A DNA stretch of 64,000 bases from Temperatibacter marinus (GCF_031598375.1 NZ_CP123872.1:1841001-1905000); one strand, 5' to 3'; counted from the stretch's first letter, positions 16,231 to 26,018 are shown. Numbers and translations: made by a program. Notes: generated from the sequence alone by a model not told the origin.

Positions 16231-17367
16231 TTATTTAATTTTCTCTACCATTAAGCTTCCAATGGAATAACCCGCGCCGAAGGAACAAATGAGGCCTTTA
16301 TCCCCGACAGAGAGATCATCTCTGTGTAGGTGAAAGGCGATGATAGATCCTGCGCCAGCAGTATTCCCAAATGTATCAAGAACAAGCGGTGCCTCTTTAT
16401 CATCTGGGTCCCTGCCAAGAAGTTTTTTCGCTGCATATAAATTCATATTTTTATTTGCTTGATGAAGCCACATGCGGGATAAATCAGAAATCTCTGAATT
16501 GGTTTCTTCAAGTTGCTCTTCGACATAGGCGGTTACAAGAGGCAACAGTTCTTTAAAGACTTTTCGGCCTTCTTGCATGAAGAACATATCAGCTCTTTGC
16601 ATCACGTCTTCTGCATGGAGGCGTGATAAAGGTCCAAAGTGCGTACGAATGTTTGAAGAATATTGTGTGAAGGCTTTTGTGTGGAGCACTTTCCACTGGT
16701 CGTCTGACTGAGCAAGATCTGCCCGTTCAATGACGACGGCAACAGCTGCATCTCCGAAAATAAAATGACTGTCTCTATTCGTGTAATCAACCATGGAAGA
16801 AAAAATCTCTGGGTTAACCATGAGAACGCGCTCTGCACGGCCTGATTGGATGGCTTCGATGGCTGTAATAATACCAAAAGTTGCAGTGGAACAGGCCATG
16901 CTCATGTCCATAGCCGCCCCTTTTGCACCGAGATGATGTTGAACCTCGATCCCGATGGCTGGGAAAGCCCGTTGGAGTACGGCGGCAGAACAGATAACGT
17001 AATCGATATCACTGCCTTCAAGACCAGCATTCGCAAGGGCAATTTTTGCGGCTTCAATTGCCATTTCAGCTTGAATGCAAGGCTTTTCATCGTCTCCATG
17101 AATCGCGTCATCCAGGTTTTGGATCATAATATTTGGGTTGGTTACCCCTTTGCTATCCAGAACATGGCGGCTTTTAATGCCAGATGCTTTTTCAATGAAT
17201 TCTGTACTAGAGTGGCTCTTTGCGGGCATAAGACCGGCGTCAATCGCCGTCTTGTTTTTCTCATTATAAATGTCTACATAAGCGTTGAACGCTTCAACCA
17301 ATTCACCATTCGTGACTTGTTCATTTGGTGCATAGACACCTGTTCCTGAAATAACTACATCTACCAT
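16231..17367 (-). CDS. 3-oxoacyl-ACP synthase III (KAS III/FabH-like), copy 1
   Basis: A 378-residue paralogue of the next gene with the same layout: Cys in MSMACSTATFG (about residue 159), His in MWLHQANKNMN and Asn in TFGNTAGAGS. All three catalytic residues are present, so the protein is likely active. The two copies share motifs such as HSSTEFIEKASGIK but differ widely between them, so the duplication is old. The gene starts 183 bases from the divergent DjlA-like gene, so the pair has its own promoter region. A heterodimer with the second copy is possible. Confidence 0.82.
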   Translation of the reverse strand: MVDVVISGTGVYAPNEQVTNGELVEAFNAYVDIYNEKNKTAIDAGLMPAKSHSSTEFIEKASGIKSRHVLDSKGVTNPNIMIQNLDDAIHGDDEKPCIQAEMAIEAAKIALANAGLEGSDIDYVICSAAVLQRAFPAIGIEVQHHLGAKGAAMDMSMACSTATFGIITAIEAIQSGRAERVLMVNPEIFSSMVDYTNRDSHFIFGDAAVAVVIERADLAQSDDQWKVLHTKAFTQYSSNIRTHFGPLSRLHAEDVMQRADMFFMQEGRKVFKELLPLVTAYVEEQLEETNSEISDLSRMWLHQANKNMNLYAAKKLLGRDPDDKEAPLVLDTFGNTAGAGSIIAFHLHRDDLSVGDKGLICSFGAGYSIGSLMVEKIK

Positions 17368-17550
17368 AAGCCCTAAACCTCAATATTTCGACATATTTGG
17401 GGCGCCTCATTAAGACGGTCCTCTGTCATAATTTTGCAATCTTATATATGCTTTTTCTCCCTGATACAAACAATCGATTAAAAAAATTGAGCTTTCCGCA
17501 AAAAGGCTCTATTGATCAGACTAATAAGAATGCGAGGATCACAAAAAATC

Positions 17551-18282
17551 ATGTCTGTCTGGGGAAAAATTATTGGTGGAACAGCGGGCCTAGCGATCGG
17601 GGGCCCCATTGGAGCATTGATAGGAGTTGGCATTGGGGCTGCTGTCGATGCAAGTGCTGAGCGCCTTCTTGAAGACCCGCAGGCAAAACGCCGTGTCACC
17701 TTTACAATCGGGGTTATCGCATTGGCTGCTAAAATGGCAAAGGCTGATGGCCGTGTTACACGCGAGGAAGTAGATGCTTTCAAGGCTGTTTTTCATTTCG
17801 ATCAGAGCGAGATGAAAAATGTTGGAAAAATATTCGATTTAGCCAGACAATCAACGGCCGGCTATGAAGCTTATGCAAAACAAATCGCGGGCCTAATGAA
17901 AGGCCATCCTTCAGCTCTAGAAGACCTTTTAGAGGCTCTTTTTTATATTGCCAAATCTGATGGGACAGTCCACCCAAAGGAGCTTGAATTTATTCGATCA
18001 GTTTCCTCGATTTTTGGTTTTGATGATAGCTGGTTCGAAGCACTGCAACAGCGTCATACAGGACAATCTAGTGATAATCCCTATGTGGTTTTAGGCGTTG
18101 ATCACTCCATTTCGGATAAAGACCTAAAGAGTCATTACCGAAAATTGGTGAAAGAAAACCATCCAGATCGTTTGATTGCTGAAGGTGTGCCAAGTGAATT
18201 TATTGCTGTGGCAACGAGAAGGGTTGCGGAAATTAATGCAGCCTATGATACGATCAAACAAGAGCGCGGGTTAAAATCATGA
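17551..18282 (+). CDS. DjlA-like co-chaperone: TerB-type domain plus DnaJ domain
   Basis: The ATG at 17551 is chosen because MSVWGKIIGGTAGLAIGG is the usual start of DjlA-like proteins; upstream in-frame starts at 17512 and 17530 lack support. The 243-residue protein has a Gly-rich hydrophobic N-terminus (likely a membrane anchor), a TerB-like helical domain (about 45-150, with KADGRVTREEVDAF) and a C-terminal J domain with the HPD motif at about 204-206. J proteins stimulate the ATPase of DnaK; DjlA does so at the inner membrane. The downstream transporter gene overlaps its stop by 4 bases. Confidence 0.85.
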   Translation: MSVWGKIIGGTAGLAIGGPIGALIGVGIGAAVDASAERLLEDPQAKRRVTFTIGVIALAAKMAKADGRVTREEVDAFKAVFHFDQSEMKNVGKIFDLARQSTAGYEAYAKQIAGLMKGHPSALEDLLEALFYIAKSDGTVHPKELEFIRSVSSIFGFDDSWFEALQQRHTGQSSDNPYVVLGVDHSISDKDLKSHYRKLVKENHPDRLIAEGVPSEFIAVATRRVAEINAAYDTIKQERGLKS

Positions 18283-19169
18283 AGATAAAACACATCCTCT
18301 TTGTGATTTTGTTGAATGCCATTTGGGGATGGAATTTTATTGCAGTAAAATACTCAGTCGCCGACTTTACGCCCTTCCTCTCAAACATGTTACGTTTCCT
18401 GTTGGCATTTGTTTTTATGCTGCCGTTCATCCGTCATTCCATTAAGGGGCATGTCCCGAGTGTCCTGCGGATTGCTTTAATGATGGGTGTTCTTCATTTT
18501 GGATGTTTGTATATCGCCACCAGCATGGCAGGGGGTGTCTCGGCCGTTGCAATTGCAGCACAACTCAATGTGCCTTTTGCGACGCTTTGTGCTGTTGTCA
18601 TGTTGAAAGAGACGGTAGGTCTTACTCGAATTGTTGCGATCGCCGTGAGCTTTATCGGTGTTATCATTATGGGGTTTGACCCTCTTGTGTTTGATTATTT
18701 CGATGCTTTGCTTGTAATGACGCTAGGGGCCCTGACATTCGCAATTGCTAGCATATACATGCGTCAGCTCAGAGATATTCCGCCGATGACAATTCAGGCT
18801 TGGGTTGCCTTTGCGGGTATTTTTGGATCAATGGCCCTTACCCTACTATTTGAAGACAATCAGATAGAAAATGTATTGGCTGGGAGTAGCCCAGCATGGT
18901 GGGGTATTGTTTTTTCAGGCCTCTTGTCCACTGTTGTGGGGCACGGAGGCATGAATTACCTCTTGCAGAAATACGAAGTTAATGTGGTTGTTCCTTATTT
19001 GTTGCTGATGCCGTTTTTCGCGGTTTCAGCCAGTATAGTGATGCTTGGCGAAGTTCTTACGCCGCGCATGATTATCGGTGCAAGCTGTACCATTTTGGGG
19101 GTTGTAGTGATCACTTATAGAAATACTAGGAAAATGAAGAAGGCTCTTATTCCTGGAGAAGAGACATAA
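18279..19169 (+). CDS. EamA/DMT-family transporter
   Basis: A 296-residue inner membrane protein with about ten hydrophobic helices in two EamA repeats (roughly 5-135 and 150-285). Family features include NAIWGWNFIAVKYSV at the start and GEVLTPRMIIGASCTILGVV in the last pair of helices. DMT proteins export or import amino acids and other metabolites; the substrate here is unknown. The ATG overlaps the stop of the DjlA-like gene (ATGA), and the amidase gene begins directly after its stop, so all three are one operon. Confidence 0.83.
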   Translation: MKIKHILFVILLNAIWGWNFIAVKYSVADFTPFLSNMLRFLLAFVFMLPFIRHSIKGHVPSVLRIALMMGVLHFGCLYIATSMAGGVSAVAIAAQLNVPFATLCAVVMLKETVGLTRIVAIAVSFIGVIIMGFDPLVFDYFDALLVMTLGALTFAIASIYMRQLRDIPPMTIQAWVAFAGIFGSMALTLLFEDNQIENVLAGSSPAWWGIVFSGLLSTVVGHGGMNYLLQKYEVNVVVPYLLLMPFFAVSASIVMLGEVLTPRMIIGASCTILGVVVITYRNTRKMKKALIPGEET

Positions 19170-19877
19170 ATGACACCTTTAGACATCAATTGGTTTCCCT
19201 CTCCAAGTTTTAATGAACGGCCAGAGCCCCGAGACCCTGACATGATTATACTTCATTATACTGGTATGGAATCTGGCGCCGCTGCACGGGAAAGGCTCTG
19301 TGATCCAAAAGTAGATGTATCAAGCCACTATCTCATTTGGGAACAAGGTCAAATTGACCAATTAATTCTAGATGACAAGCGTGCCTGGCACGCTGGAGTG
19401 TCATACTGGCAAGGCCGGGAGAACATCAACCACACATCCCTCGGTATAGAAATTGTCAATACGGGTGAAGAGCCCTTTCCTGAAAGGCAAATAGCATCTG
19501 TTATAGCTCTCTGTCAGTTTTTGCAGAAGAAATATACAATACCCGCACATCAAATAATTGGGCACAGTGATATCGCCCCAGGGAGGAAATTTGATCCAGG
19601 GCCTTTGTTTCCTTGGACTGTCCTTGCAGAGAAAGAAATTGGGATTATTGCCCAACCACTTACTGAGGAGGCACTAAACCAATTGTCTACTTTATCGGAT
19701 GCTGATTTCCAAGCTATGCTTTCCACAATTGGATTTTCACTGAGGGATAAGGCTGCTGCCTTGCAAGCTTTTCAATTGCATTGGTGCCCGGAAGGGCAGC
19801 CCAAAGAATTCTGCGCTGCCACAAAAAAGGCACTATATTCTGTTTATACTCAGCTTCATCAAAGCAAGGATTGTTAA
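19170..19877 (+). CDS. ampD: AmpD-type 1,6-anhydro-N-acetylmuramyl-L-alanine amidase
   Basis: A 235-residue amidase_2 protein. Zinc ligands by family match are H29 (IILHYTGM), H132 (IIGHSDIAPG) and D142 (KFDPGPLFPW). It cleaves the muramic acid to L-Ala bond during peptidoglycan recycling. There is no signal peptide, fitting the cytoplasmic AmpD role. After the catalytic part (to about 155) there is an 80-residue helical tail (FSLRDKAAALQAFQLHW) like a peptidoglycan-binding PGB_1 domain, as found in the AmiD/AmpDh type, so a cell-wall lytic role is also possible. The gene starts on the base after the EamA stop. Confidence 0.85.
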   Translation: MTPLDINWFPSPSFNERPEPRDPDMIILHYTGMESGAAARERLCDPKVDVSSHYLIWEQGQIDQLILDDKRAWHAGVSYWQGRENINHTSLGIEIVNTGEEPFPERQIASVIALCQFLQKKYTIPAHQIIGHSDIAPGRKFDPGPLFPWTVLAEKEIGIIAQPLTEEALNQLSTLSDADFQAMLSTIGFSLRDKAAALQAFQLHWCPEGQPKEFCAATKKALYSVYTQLHQSKDC

Positions 19878-19882
19878 AATAT

Positions 19883-21109
19883 ATGAATAAGATCTCTCTC
19901 TTTATCACTGCCTCGTTGGTGTCCTTTTCAAGTGCCACAGCACAGGAAACCTCTGCAAGAAAGCAGCCACTTAATAAGGCGCATCAAATGAATCCTGCAG
20001 TGGAAGCTTGTCTAGAAAATCTCTCTCAAAATTGTGCGCTTACTGCCGCAGTGCAGACCGTATCAGAAGAGAGTCAGGCTATGGAACGGGCTAAAGTCCT
20101 ACACGGTGTTGCACAAAGTATGATTGACATAGGCCAGATTGATCGAGCTAAGCTCGTCTTGACTATGGCCGAGGAGGCTGCGCGCTCCACACAGTTATCG
20201 ATTGCCGTTCAAGTCGCTTTAAAAGAGGCAATTCCCTTACATGTGGCATTGGAAAATTTTGACTATGCTGAATCTTTGCTGTCAGACTTTACCGATTCAT
20301 CCATTAAGGATACTCTTCTCACGGATATTGTTACGGGCAAAGCGACAGCAGGCATTTCCTTTGAGGGACTCACAGAGTATCGTGAGAAATTCAGTAATGC
20401 TCGTCGCTTCTTTTGGATAAAACTTAAACTGTTACAAGAATATACCATACCTGTTCCAGCTGAAGGCTTGAGTGACCTTAAGGCAGAAGTGCTCTCTGTT
20501 TCTGGGAGTGTTTCTAGTTATCGAGCTCGAGCAGCGCTGGCCTCAATTTTATGGAAAAACCAGAAACAAGAAGAAGCGCAGGTAATATTCGATCAATTGG
20601 ATCAAGAATTTTTGACCTACTCAGGAGAAGCGGTCAAGGCACGCTTAGCAGCGGCGAAATTGACAGCGATGTATCATGCAGGCATTTCGGGACAGCCTTT
20701 AGACACCATGTTTGATTTCACCAAGCGCCAAGGCCATGCAATAAATTCTATGACTGAAAAGGGTTATTTTGCTGAGCAACTTGGCCCAATAGAAATGATC
20801 CTGGGAGAGGGAGCCTCTGCTGTATTTAGGGCGACATATTTTGATCAATTGATGGATCAAATTGAATATGTTCATAAGCTTGCGAAGCTCTCTACGACTT
20901 CAAACTATGCGATTAATCAAACAATCCAGTCGTTGCTTGTGGCTGTGAATAAGGTAGAAGATAGTTATGAGAGGGATGTTTATAGAATGAGGCTGATCCA
21001 ATCTGCTCGCTCTCTCTCTGATAAAGACTTGATGATCATGATACTTAAGCAACTTGAAGATGATGATAATCAGGCAAAGGGATTGGCTCTTATGGCACCT
21101 CTGCTGTAG
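19883..21109 (+). CDS. Exported helical-repeat protein of unknown function
   Basis: The ATG at 19883 starts a signal peptide (MNKISLFITASLVSFSSATA, cleavage before QE), 5 bases after the amidase stop; the in-frame upstream extension lies inside ampD and is not coding. The mature protein of about 385 residues is rich in Ala, Glu, Leu and Gln and looks like alpha-helical TPR/SEL-like repeats (for example GQIDRAKLVLTMAEEAAR). No catalytic motif is seen. Position suggests a periplasmic partner for peptidoglycan recycling, but that is only context. A 111-base gap follows. Confidence 0.6.
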   Translation: MNKISLFITASLVSFSSATAQETSARKQPLNKAHQMNPAVEACLENLSQNCALTAAVQTVSEESQAMERAKVLHGVAQSMIDIGQIDRAKLVLTMAEEAARSTQLSIAVQVALKEAIPLHVALENFDYAESLLSDFTDSSIKDTLLTDIVTGKATAGISFEGLTEYREKFSNARRFFWIKLKLLQEYTIPVPAEGLSDLKAEVLSVSGSVSSYRARAALASILWKNQKQEEAQVIFDQLDQEFLTYSGEAVKARLAAAKLTAMYHAGISGQPLDTMFDFTKRQGHAINSMTEKGYFAEQLGPIEMILGEGASAVFRATYFDQLMDQIEYVHKLAKLSTTSNYAINQTIQSLLVAVNKVEDSYERDVYRMRLIQSARSLSDKDLMIMILKQLEDDDNQAKGLALMAPLL

Positions 21110-21220
21110 CAAAAGATGAAAGCCTTTCATAAAATTAATTTGACTTTATGTCTGGCCCAACTATTTTAGCCTCACTTTTTCGAAAGTTTCATTTAAAACT
21201 ATAAGTCATGAGCCAGCGTT

Positions 21221-23452
21221 ATGTCCGTCGTAAAGTCACTAGTGATATTCTCATTTGTATATTTTGTTTTATCCTCGTCTGCTTTTGCTCAAGATAAGAC
21301 AGTCCCCGCGGTAAGGATGCAATCCGCGCCTACAATCGATGGTCTACTCAGCCCTGGTGAATGGAAAAATGCGGCTCTTATTTCGAAAGGCTTACATCAA
21401 ATAAAACCCAGGGACGGGGCACGCCCCTCACACCCAACAGATATCTTTATCGGTTATGACAATGACTATCTCTATGTTGCGGCGCGTATGTATGACGATA
21501 ACCCAGAAAAAATTGTCGCACGTCAGATGATCGAAGGGACTGGACTTGGCGGTGAAGATAGTTTTAAAATTATTCTAAGTCCGTTTAACAACAAGCAATC
21601 TGGATATTTTTTTAAAGCCAATGCGAACGGTGTTCGCGAAGATGCTTTATTTGAAGGTGCTAATCGCAAAAATTTCAATTGGGACGCTATTTGGCACGTA
21701 CGCTCGTCCATTGATGAAAAAGGCTGGACTGCAGAATTTCGTATCCCTTTCAAGTCTCTGAATTTTAATCCCGACAATGCAAGTTGGGGTATTTCATTTG
21801 GACGGGATATTGGCAGGTTGAGCGAGTATAATGCCTGGACGTCCTACAATAGACAGATCGGCGTTGACACGGCTGGAGAATTACAAGGTGTTTCTGGAGT
21901 GAAGCAAGGGTTGGGCCTTGATATTGTCATGAGTGCAGCATCGAACCGTCAAAAGCTCTATAATACCACAAGCATTAACCCAGCAATTGTGGGTATGGAT
22001 AGTGACTATCTAACGCAAGTTGAAGCGAGCGATTTTACTTTTGAACCAAGCATAGATGCGATCTACAAGATCACTCCCTCTCTTACCGCTGTATTGACAT
22101 TGAATACTGATTTTTCAGCGACCGAAGTTGATGACCAGGTAGTCAATCTTTCTCGTTTCTCTGTCTTTTTGCCTGAGAAGAGAGACTTCTTTCTTCAAGA
22201 CGCAGATCTTTTCAATTTTGGGAGCATTGGTCGTAATGGACGGCCTTTCTTCTCTCGTAGAATTGGTCTTGTGGAAGGAGAAGAGATGAAAATCAGAGTT
22301 GGGGGCAAACTAACAGGGCGCATCGGTCAGTGGAATGTTGGTATCCTTGATGTTTTGCAAGACAGCTATGTTGACGATGGAAATATGAATCTTTTTGTTG
22401 CACGTGTTCAAAGACGCATTTTTGAACAATCTTCTGTTGGTGCAATTTTTACTTATGGTGATCCGATTACAGGGAAAGGTGCCTATACAATCGGGACGGA
22501 TTTTCTCTATCGAGATAATACCTTAGTTGATGGTAAAGTTTTTGAAGCGAACTTCTGGGGCCAGAAGACAACACATCCTGATGATGTGGCAGGGGCAAAA
22601 ACAGAAGGATATGGTACAGAGATAGAACTGGGAGGATCCGATGGGTTTGATACTGGTCTAGAGTTTGTCCATCTAGGAGAAGATTTTAATCCAACCTTAG
22701 GGTATGTGAACCGCACAGGAATTGATCAATTTGAGATTTATGCGGGGTATAAATATCGCCCTAATAGTCGTTGGTTGAAGAAATATGAACCCCGCATCTG
22801 GCAGGGTAATTGGTGGAATACAACAGGGGGTTTGCAAACGCGGGATACTTTTATTCGTCCCGTGCATATAGAATTCACTTCAGATGATAAAATCCTCTTT
22901 GCGCATATTAAAACAAAAGACGTTTTATCAGAAAGTTTTGAGATCGTAGATGATGTCATTATACCTGCAGGCAGTTATAGTTTTTCTAAAAATAGATATG
23001 AATTTGATTCATCTAGTCGCCGTATGGCAGGTGTGCGTATTAGAGTAGAAGACGGTGATTATTATACTGGGACACGTAAAAATTATCATGCCAGTGCAAG
23101 AATTCAGCCCAATAAATTTATGAAGTTTACTGCAGGAATTACAGTGAATAAAATTACTTTGAACGAAGGCGCCTTTACGACCCGCCAGCTATTCTTCAAT
23201 AGTAATATTGCCTTTTCCAGTAGCTTATCTTGGATTAGTCGTATCCAATATAATAACTTAAGTCGCGAGGCTGCCCTGAATAGTCGCCTTCGCTACAACC
23301 CTGAGCCGGGAAGAGATTTTTATCTGATTGTTAATCACGGATTAATTCGAGACCAAGAAACAGATCCAGATACAGGGGATGTGGTTCGAAATCGTTTCCG
23401 TTCAACCCGCAATAGAATTGGGCTTAAAGTTGGCTATACTTTAAGATTTTAA
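21221..23452 (+). CDS. DUF5916 protein with N-terminal CBM9-like domain
   Basis: A 743-residue protein with a signal peptide (about 1-24, ending SSAFA/QD). Residues about 30-215 resemble a family 9 carbohydrate-binding domain: PTIDGLLSPGEW, TDIFIGYDNDYLYVAARMYDD, GWTAEFRIPFKSLNF. The remainder has the DUF5916 pattern (FLPEKRDFFLQDADLFNFG) and ends in GYTLRF with a terminal Phe, as beta-barrel outer membrane proteins often do. The function is unknown; such proteins are common in polymer-degrading marine bacteria. It is followed, 86 bases on, by the FtsX-type permease, possibly in the same transcript. Confidence 0.75.
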   Translation: MSVVKSLVIFSFVYFVLSSSAFAQDKTVPAVRMQSAPTIDGLLSPGEWKNAALISKGLHQIKPRDGARPSHPTDIFIGYDNDYLYVAARMYDDNPEKIVARQMIEGTGLGGEDSFKIILSPFNNKQSGYFFKANANGVREDALFEGANRKNFNWDAIWHVRSSIDEKGWTAEFRIPFKSLNFNPDNASWGISFGRDIGRLSEYNAWTSYNRQIGVDTAGELQGVSGVKQGLGLDIVMSAASNRQKLYNTTSINPAIVGMDSDYLTQVEASDFTFEPSIDAIYKITPSLTAVLTLNTDFSATEVDDQVVNLSRFSVFLPEKRDFFLQDADLFNFGSIGRNGRPFFSRRIGLVEGEEMKIRVGGKLTGRIGQWNVGILDVLQDSYVDDGNMNLFVARVQRRIFEQSSVGAIFTYGDPITGKGAYTIGTDFLYRDNTLVDGKVFEANFWGQKTTHPDDVAGAKTEGYGTEIELGGSDGFDTGLEFVHLGEDFNPTLGYVNRTGIDQFEIYAGYKYRPNSRWLKKYEPRIWQGNWWNTTGGLQTRDTFIRPVHIEFTSDDKILFAHIKTKDVLSESFEIVDDVIIPAGSYSFSKNRYEFDSSSRRMAGVRIRVEDGDYYTGTRKNYHASARIQPNKFMKFTAGITVNKITLNEGAFTTRQLFFNSNIAFSSSLSWISRIQYNNLSREAALNSRLRYNPEPGRDFYLIVNHGLIRDQETDPDTGDVVRNRFRSTRNRIGLKVGYTLRF

Positions 23453-23512
23453 TATCACTAAAGTTTAGGCTGTATCACTCTGTTATTTGTGATTTGGAGA
23501 GAAACTGTTAGG

Positions 23513-23529
23513 CTCCCTTTTACAGGGAG
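23513..23529 (+). promoter_or_regulatory. Hairpin that includes the ribosome binding site of the permease gene
   Basis: CTCCCT (23513-23518), TTTAC, AGGGAG (23524-23529). The right arm is also the Shine-Dalgarno sequence, 9 bases before the ATG at 23539, so the stem would hide it. Seen directly; any regulatory effect is inference. Confidence 0.45.
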
Positions 23530-23538
23530 AATTACAGC

Positions 23539-26016
23539 ATGTTCTTTAATTATTTGCTTACAGCATATCGCAATATTATTCGGGATTCATTATTTTCTGG
23601 CATTAATATCTTAGGACTATCTTTAGGATTTGCAGCCAGCTTGTTGATTTTTCTCTTTGTATGGTCAGAATTAAACTATGATACGTGGGTACCAAAAGCT
23701 GAGAAGCTTTACCGCATGGAGAGCACGTATATTCTCTCTGGCAGAGGGCCTCTTCCTACAACCACAGTGCCTGCAAAAGTCGCTCCTGGCATTGCCAAAG
23801 ATTACCCGTCATATATTGAGCAAAGTACGCGCATTGCCCGACAACAAATTGGGGTGAAGCGGGAAGAGAAGCTGTTTAATGAGACGGTGAATTTCGTGGA
23901 CTCAAATTTCTTCGAACTCTTTCCTCTTACCTTTTCTCAAGGTAACCGCCTCTCAATCTTTAATGATCCAAGTGCTGTTGCGCTGAGCCAAGAGATGGCA
24001 GAGAAATATTTTGGCAGCGAAAACCCTCTCGGGCAGGTAATGTCCATTCAAATCTCTGGGCAAACGAAAGACCTTCGTGTTGCGGGTGTGTTTAACGATT
24101 TACCAGAGAACAGTCATATGGACCTTGATGTGATAACCCTTTTGGATGAGGAGGCGCTGGAAGCTGGGTTTCCAGGGATTATGACCAATTGGTTTTTCCC
24201 AAGTACATTCACTTATTTCAAACTGAGGGAGGGAGCGAGTTTGAAGGATTTAATATCTCTTCTTCCTGAGTTTTCTGATAGAAATAATATTATTCCTCCT
24301 GTACCAAGTTATGCGAATATAAAGCCGAGAGAATATTTTCAACTTGTGCCCATAAATATAACGGATATTCATCTTGATCCGCGTGTTCCTTTTGATATGA
24401 AACCTCATGGCAGTATTTATACTCTTTACGCATTTTCGGGAATTGCTGTCATGTTGTTATTTATAGCCAGTGTTAACTTTGTTAATCTGGCGACGGCAAG
24501 GTCATTAAAGCGATCTAAAGAGGTGGCGCTTAGAAAAACGTTAGGTGCTCGGAGATCTCAATTGGTTACTCAGTTTATGCTAGAGGCTTTTTTAACCATA
24601 GCACTAGCCGCTCTTGTGGCCCTTTTCCTTGTTGAAATGTCGTTACCACTCTATAATGATATGCTTAATCTGGACTTGTCGCTGAAGACTGTATTAACCC
24701 CAATGGGGGTCGTTGGGATGGCAGGTTTTGTTATCGCTATGACAATTCTCTCTGGGGCATATCCAGCCTTTTATGTGTCAAAGGCCCGTCCTGGGGATGT
24801 TTTGCATTCAAATAAATCATCGGCGCATGGCAGCGTCTTACTACGGACAATTTTAGTTACGTTTCAATTTTCAATTTCTATTGCTCTCATCTCATCAACG
24901 GTTATTCTTTATCAACAAACTCGGTATGTTTTGGGCCTTAATCTAGGGTACGACACTGAGAATATTGGGGTCATGAATTTGCCGGCCAGTCCACAGGCTT
25001 TTGAGCTGGCTAAAAACCTACAAAATGATATTGAGCGTATAGACGGTGTCGAAAAGGTCGGTATTTCAGGGGGGGTTCCGGTGAATCCTGCTTTTGCCAG
25101 TTTTGCTGTCTTTTCTGATGCAATTGATAGCAGTGAAAGTACAAGCATGCAGTTTGTTGCTTCGGGTTTTGGCTTTATGGAGACCTTTGGCATCAAGCCC
25201 CTTGAAGGGCGTCTGTTCAGTAAAGATTTTGGACTCGATGAATTGCCTATTAAACCTGGACAGCAAGGTCAATTTAAAGGGACTGTGATCTTGAACAAGA
25301 GGGCGGTAGGCAAGGTGGGCTACACCACAGCGAAAGAGGCGGTGGGGCAAGTTTTACGTATTTCACAGCCAGACGGTGTTCAGACAGAAATGACAATTGT
25401 GGGTGTCATTCCAGACGTGCATTTTGGAGATGCTCGCCTTGAAACGCAACCCATGATTTTTTACAATTTGCCAACATTTATAGGGACGATCAGCTTCAAA
25501 TTTAAGGGATCAAAAATGGATCAGGTGCGGACTGACGTTGAACAATTATGGCGAGAACGAATGCCAGACACGCCTCCAGCGCTACAGTTTGTTGAAGATA
25601 TACAAGGGGCCCAATATGATGCAGATCGGCGTCAGGGTGCATTACTCACAGCCTTTTCAATCCTAACAATCCTTGTTGCAGGATTTGGCCTCTACGGCTT
25701 AGCTGCTTTCATGGCGGCAAGACGAACAAAAGAAGTCGGTATCAGAAAGGTCCTTGGCGCATCTGTTCTTGATATCATAGGCTTATTTGTATGGTCTATG
25801 TCTAAGCCTATTTTGTTGGCCAATATCATCGCTTGGCCCCTTGCTTGGTATTTTATGAATCAATGGCTGACCACTTTCACTTATCGCATTGAGATGACGG
25901 TTTTGCCCTTTATGCTCGCTGGTGTGTTGGTATCCCTGTTCGGTGTGCTGACAGTGGCAGGGCGCACTTTATCTGTTGCGCGCACCCACCCTAGTCATGC
26001 CTTAAGGACTGAGTAA
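23539..26016 (+). CDS. MacB/FtsX-type ABC transporter permease (stand-alone)
   Basis: An 825-residue membrane protein of the two-FtsX-domain permease type. It has a first helix near residues 20-42, a MacB periplasmic core (PSAVALSQEMAEKYFG), an FtsX domain with VNFVNLATARSLKRSKEVALRK near 310-335, a second periplasmic part, and a second FtsX domain near the C-terminus (RRTKEVGIRKVLGAS). Proteins like this form efflux or signalling complexes with an ABC ATPase, and no ATPase gene is adjacent. It ends 2 bases from the stop of the convergent RND gene. The substrate is unknown. Confidence 0.83.
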   Translation: MFFNYLLTAYRNIIRDSLFSGINILGLSLGFAASLLIFLFVWSELNYDTWVPKAEKLYRMESTYILSGRGPLPTTTVPAKVAPGIAKDYPSYIEQSTRIARQQIGVKREEKLFNETVNFVDSNFFELFPLTFSQGNRLSIFNDPSAVALSQEMAEKYFGSENPLGQVMSIQISGQTKDLRVAGVFNDLPENSHMDLDVITLLDEEALEAGFPGIMTNWFFPSTFTYFKLREGASLKDLISLLPEFSDRNNIIPPVPSYANIKPREYFQLVPINITDIHLDPRVPFDMKPHGSIYTLYAFSGIAVMLLFIASVNFVNLATARSLKRSKEVALRKTLGARRSQLVTQFMLEAFLTIALAALVALFLVEMSLPLYNDMLNLDLSLKTVLTPMGVVGMAGFVIAMTILSGAYPAFYVSKARPGDVLHSNKSSAHGSVLLRTILVTFQFSISIALISSTVILYQQTRYVLGLNLGYDTENIGVMNLPASPQAFELAKNLQNDIERIDGVEKVGISGGVPVNPAFASFAVFSDAIDSSESTSMQFVASGFGFMETFGIKPLEGRLFSKDFGLDELPIKPGQQGQFKGTVILNKRAVGKVGYTTAKEAVGQVLRISQPDGVQTEMTIVGVIPDVHFGDARLETQPMIFYNLPTFIGTISFKFKGSKMDQVRTDVEQLWRERMPDTPPALQFVEDIQGAQYDADRRQGALLTAFSILTILVAGFGLYGLAAFMAARRTKEVGIRKVLGASVLDIIGLFVWSMSKPILLANIIAWPLAWYFMNQWLTTFTYRIEMTVLPFMLAGVLVSLFGVLTVAGRTLSVARTHPSHALRTE

Positions 26017-26018
26017 AC

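Noticed and set aside
16231-17367. Pseudogene status of one KAS III copy
   Set aside because: Both copies have full-length frames with all three catalytic residues.
17397-17660. 87-residue frame before the DjlA-like start
   Set aside because: It runs out of frame into the DjlA-like gene, whose MSVWGKIIGG start is typical of the family.
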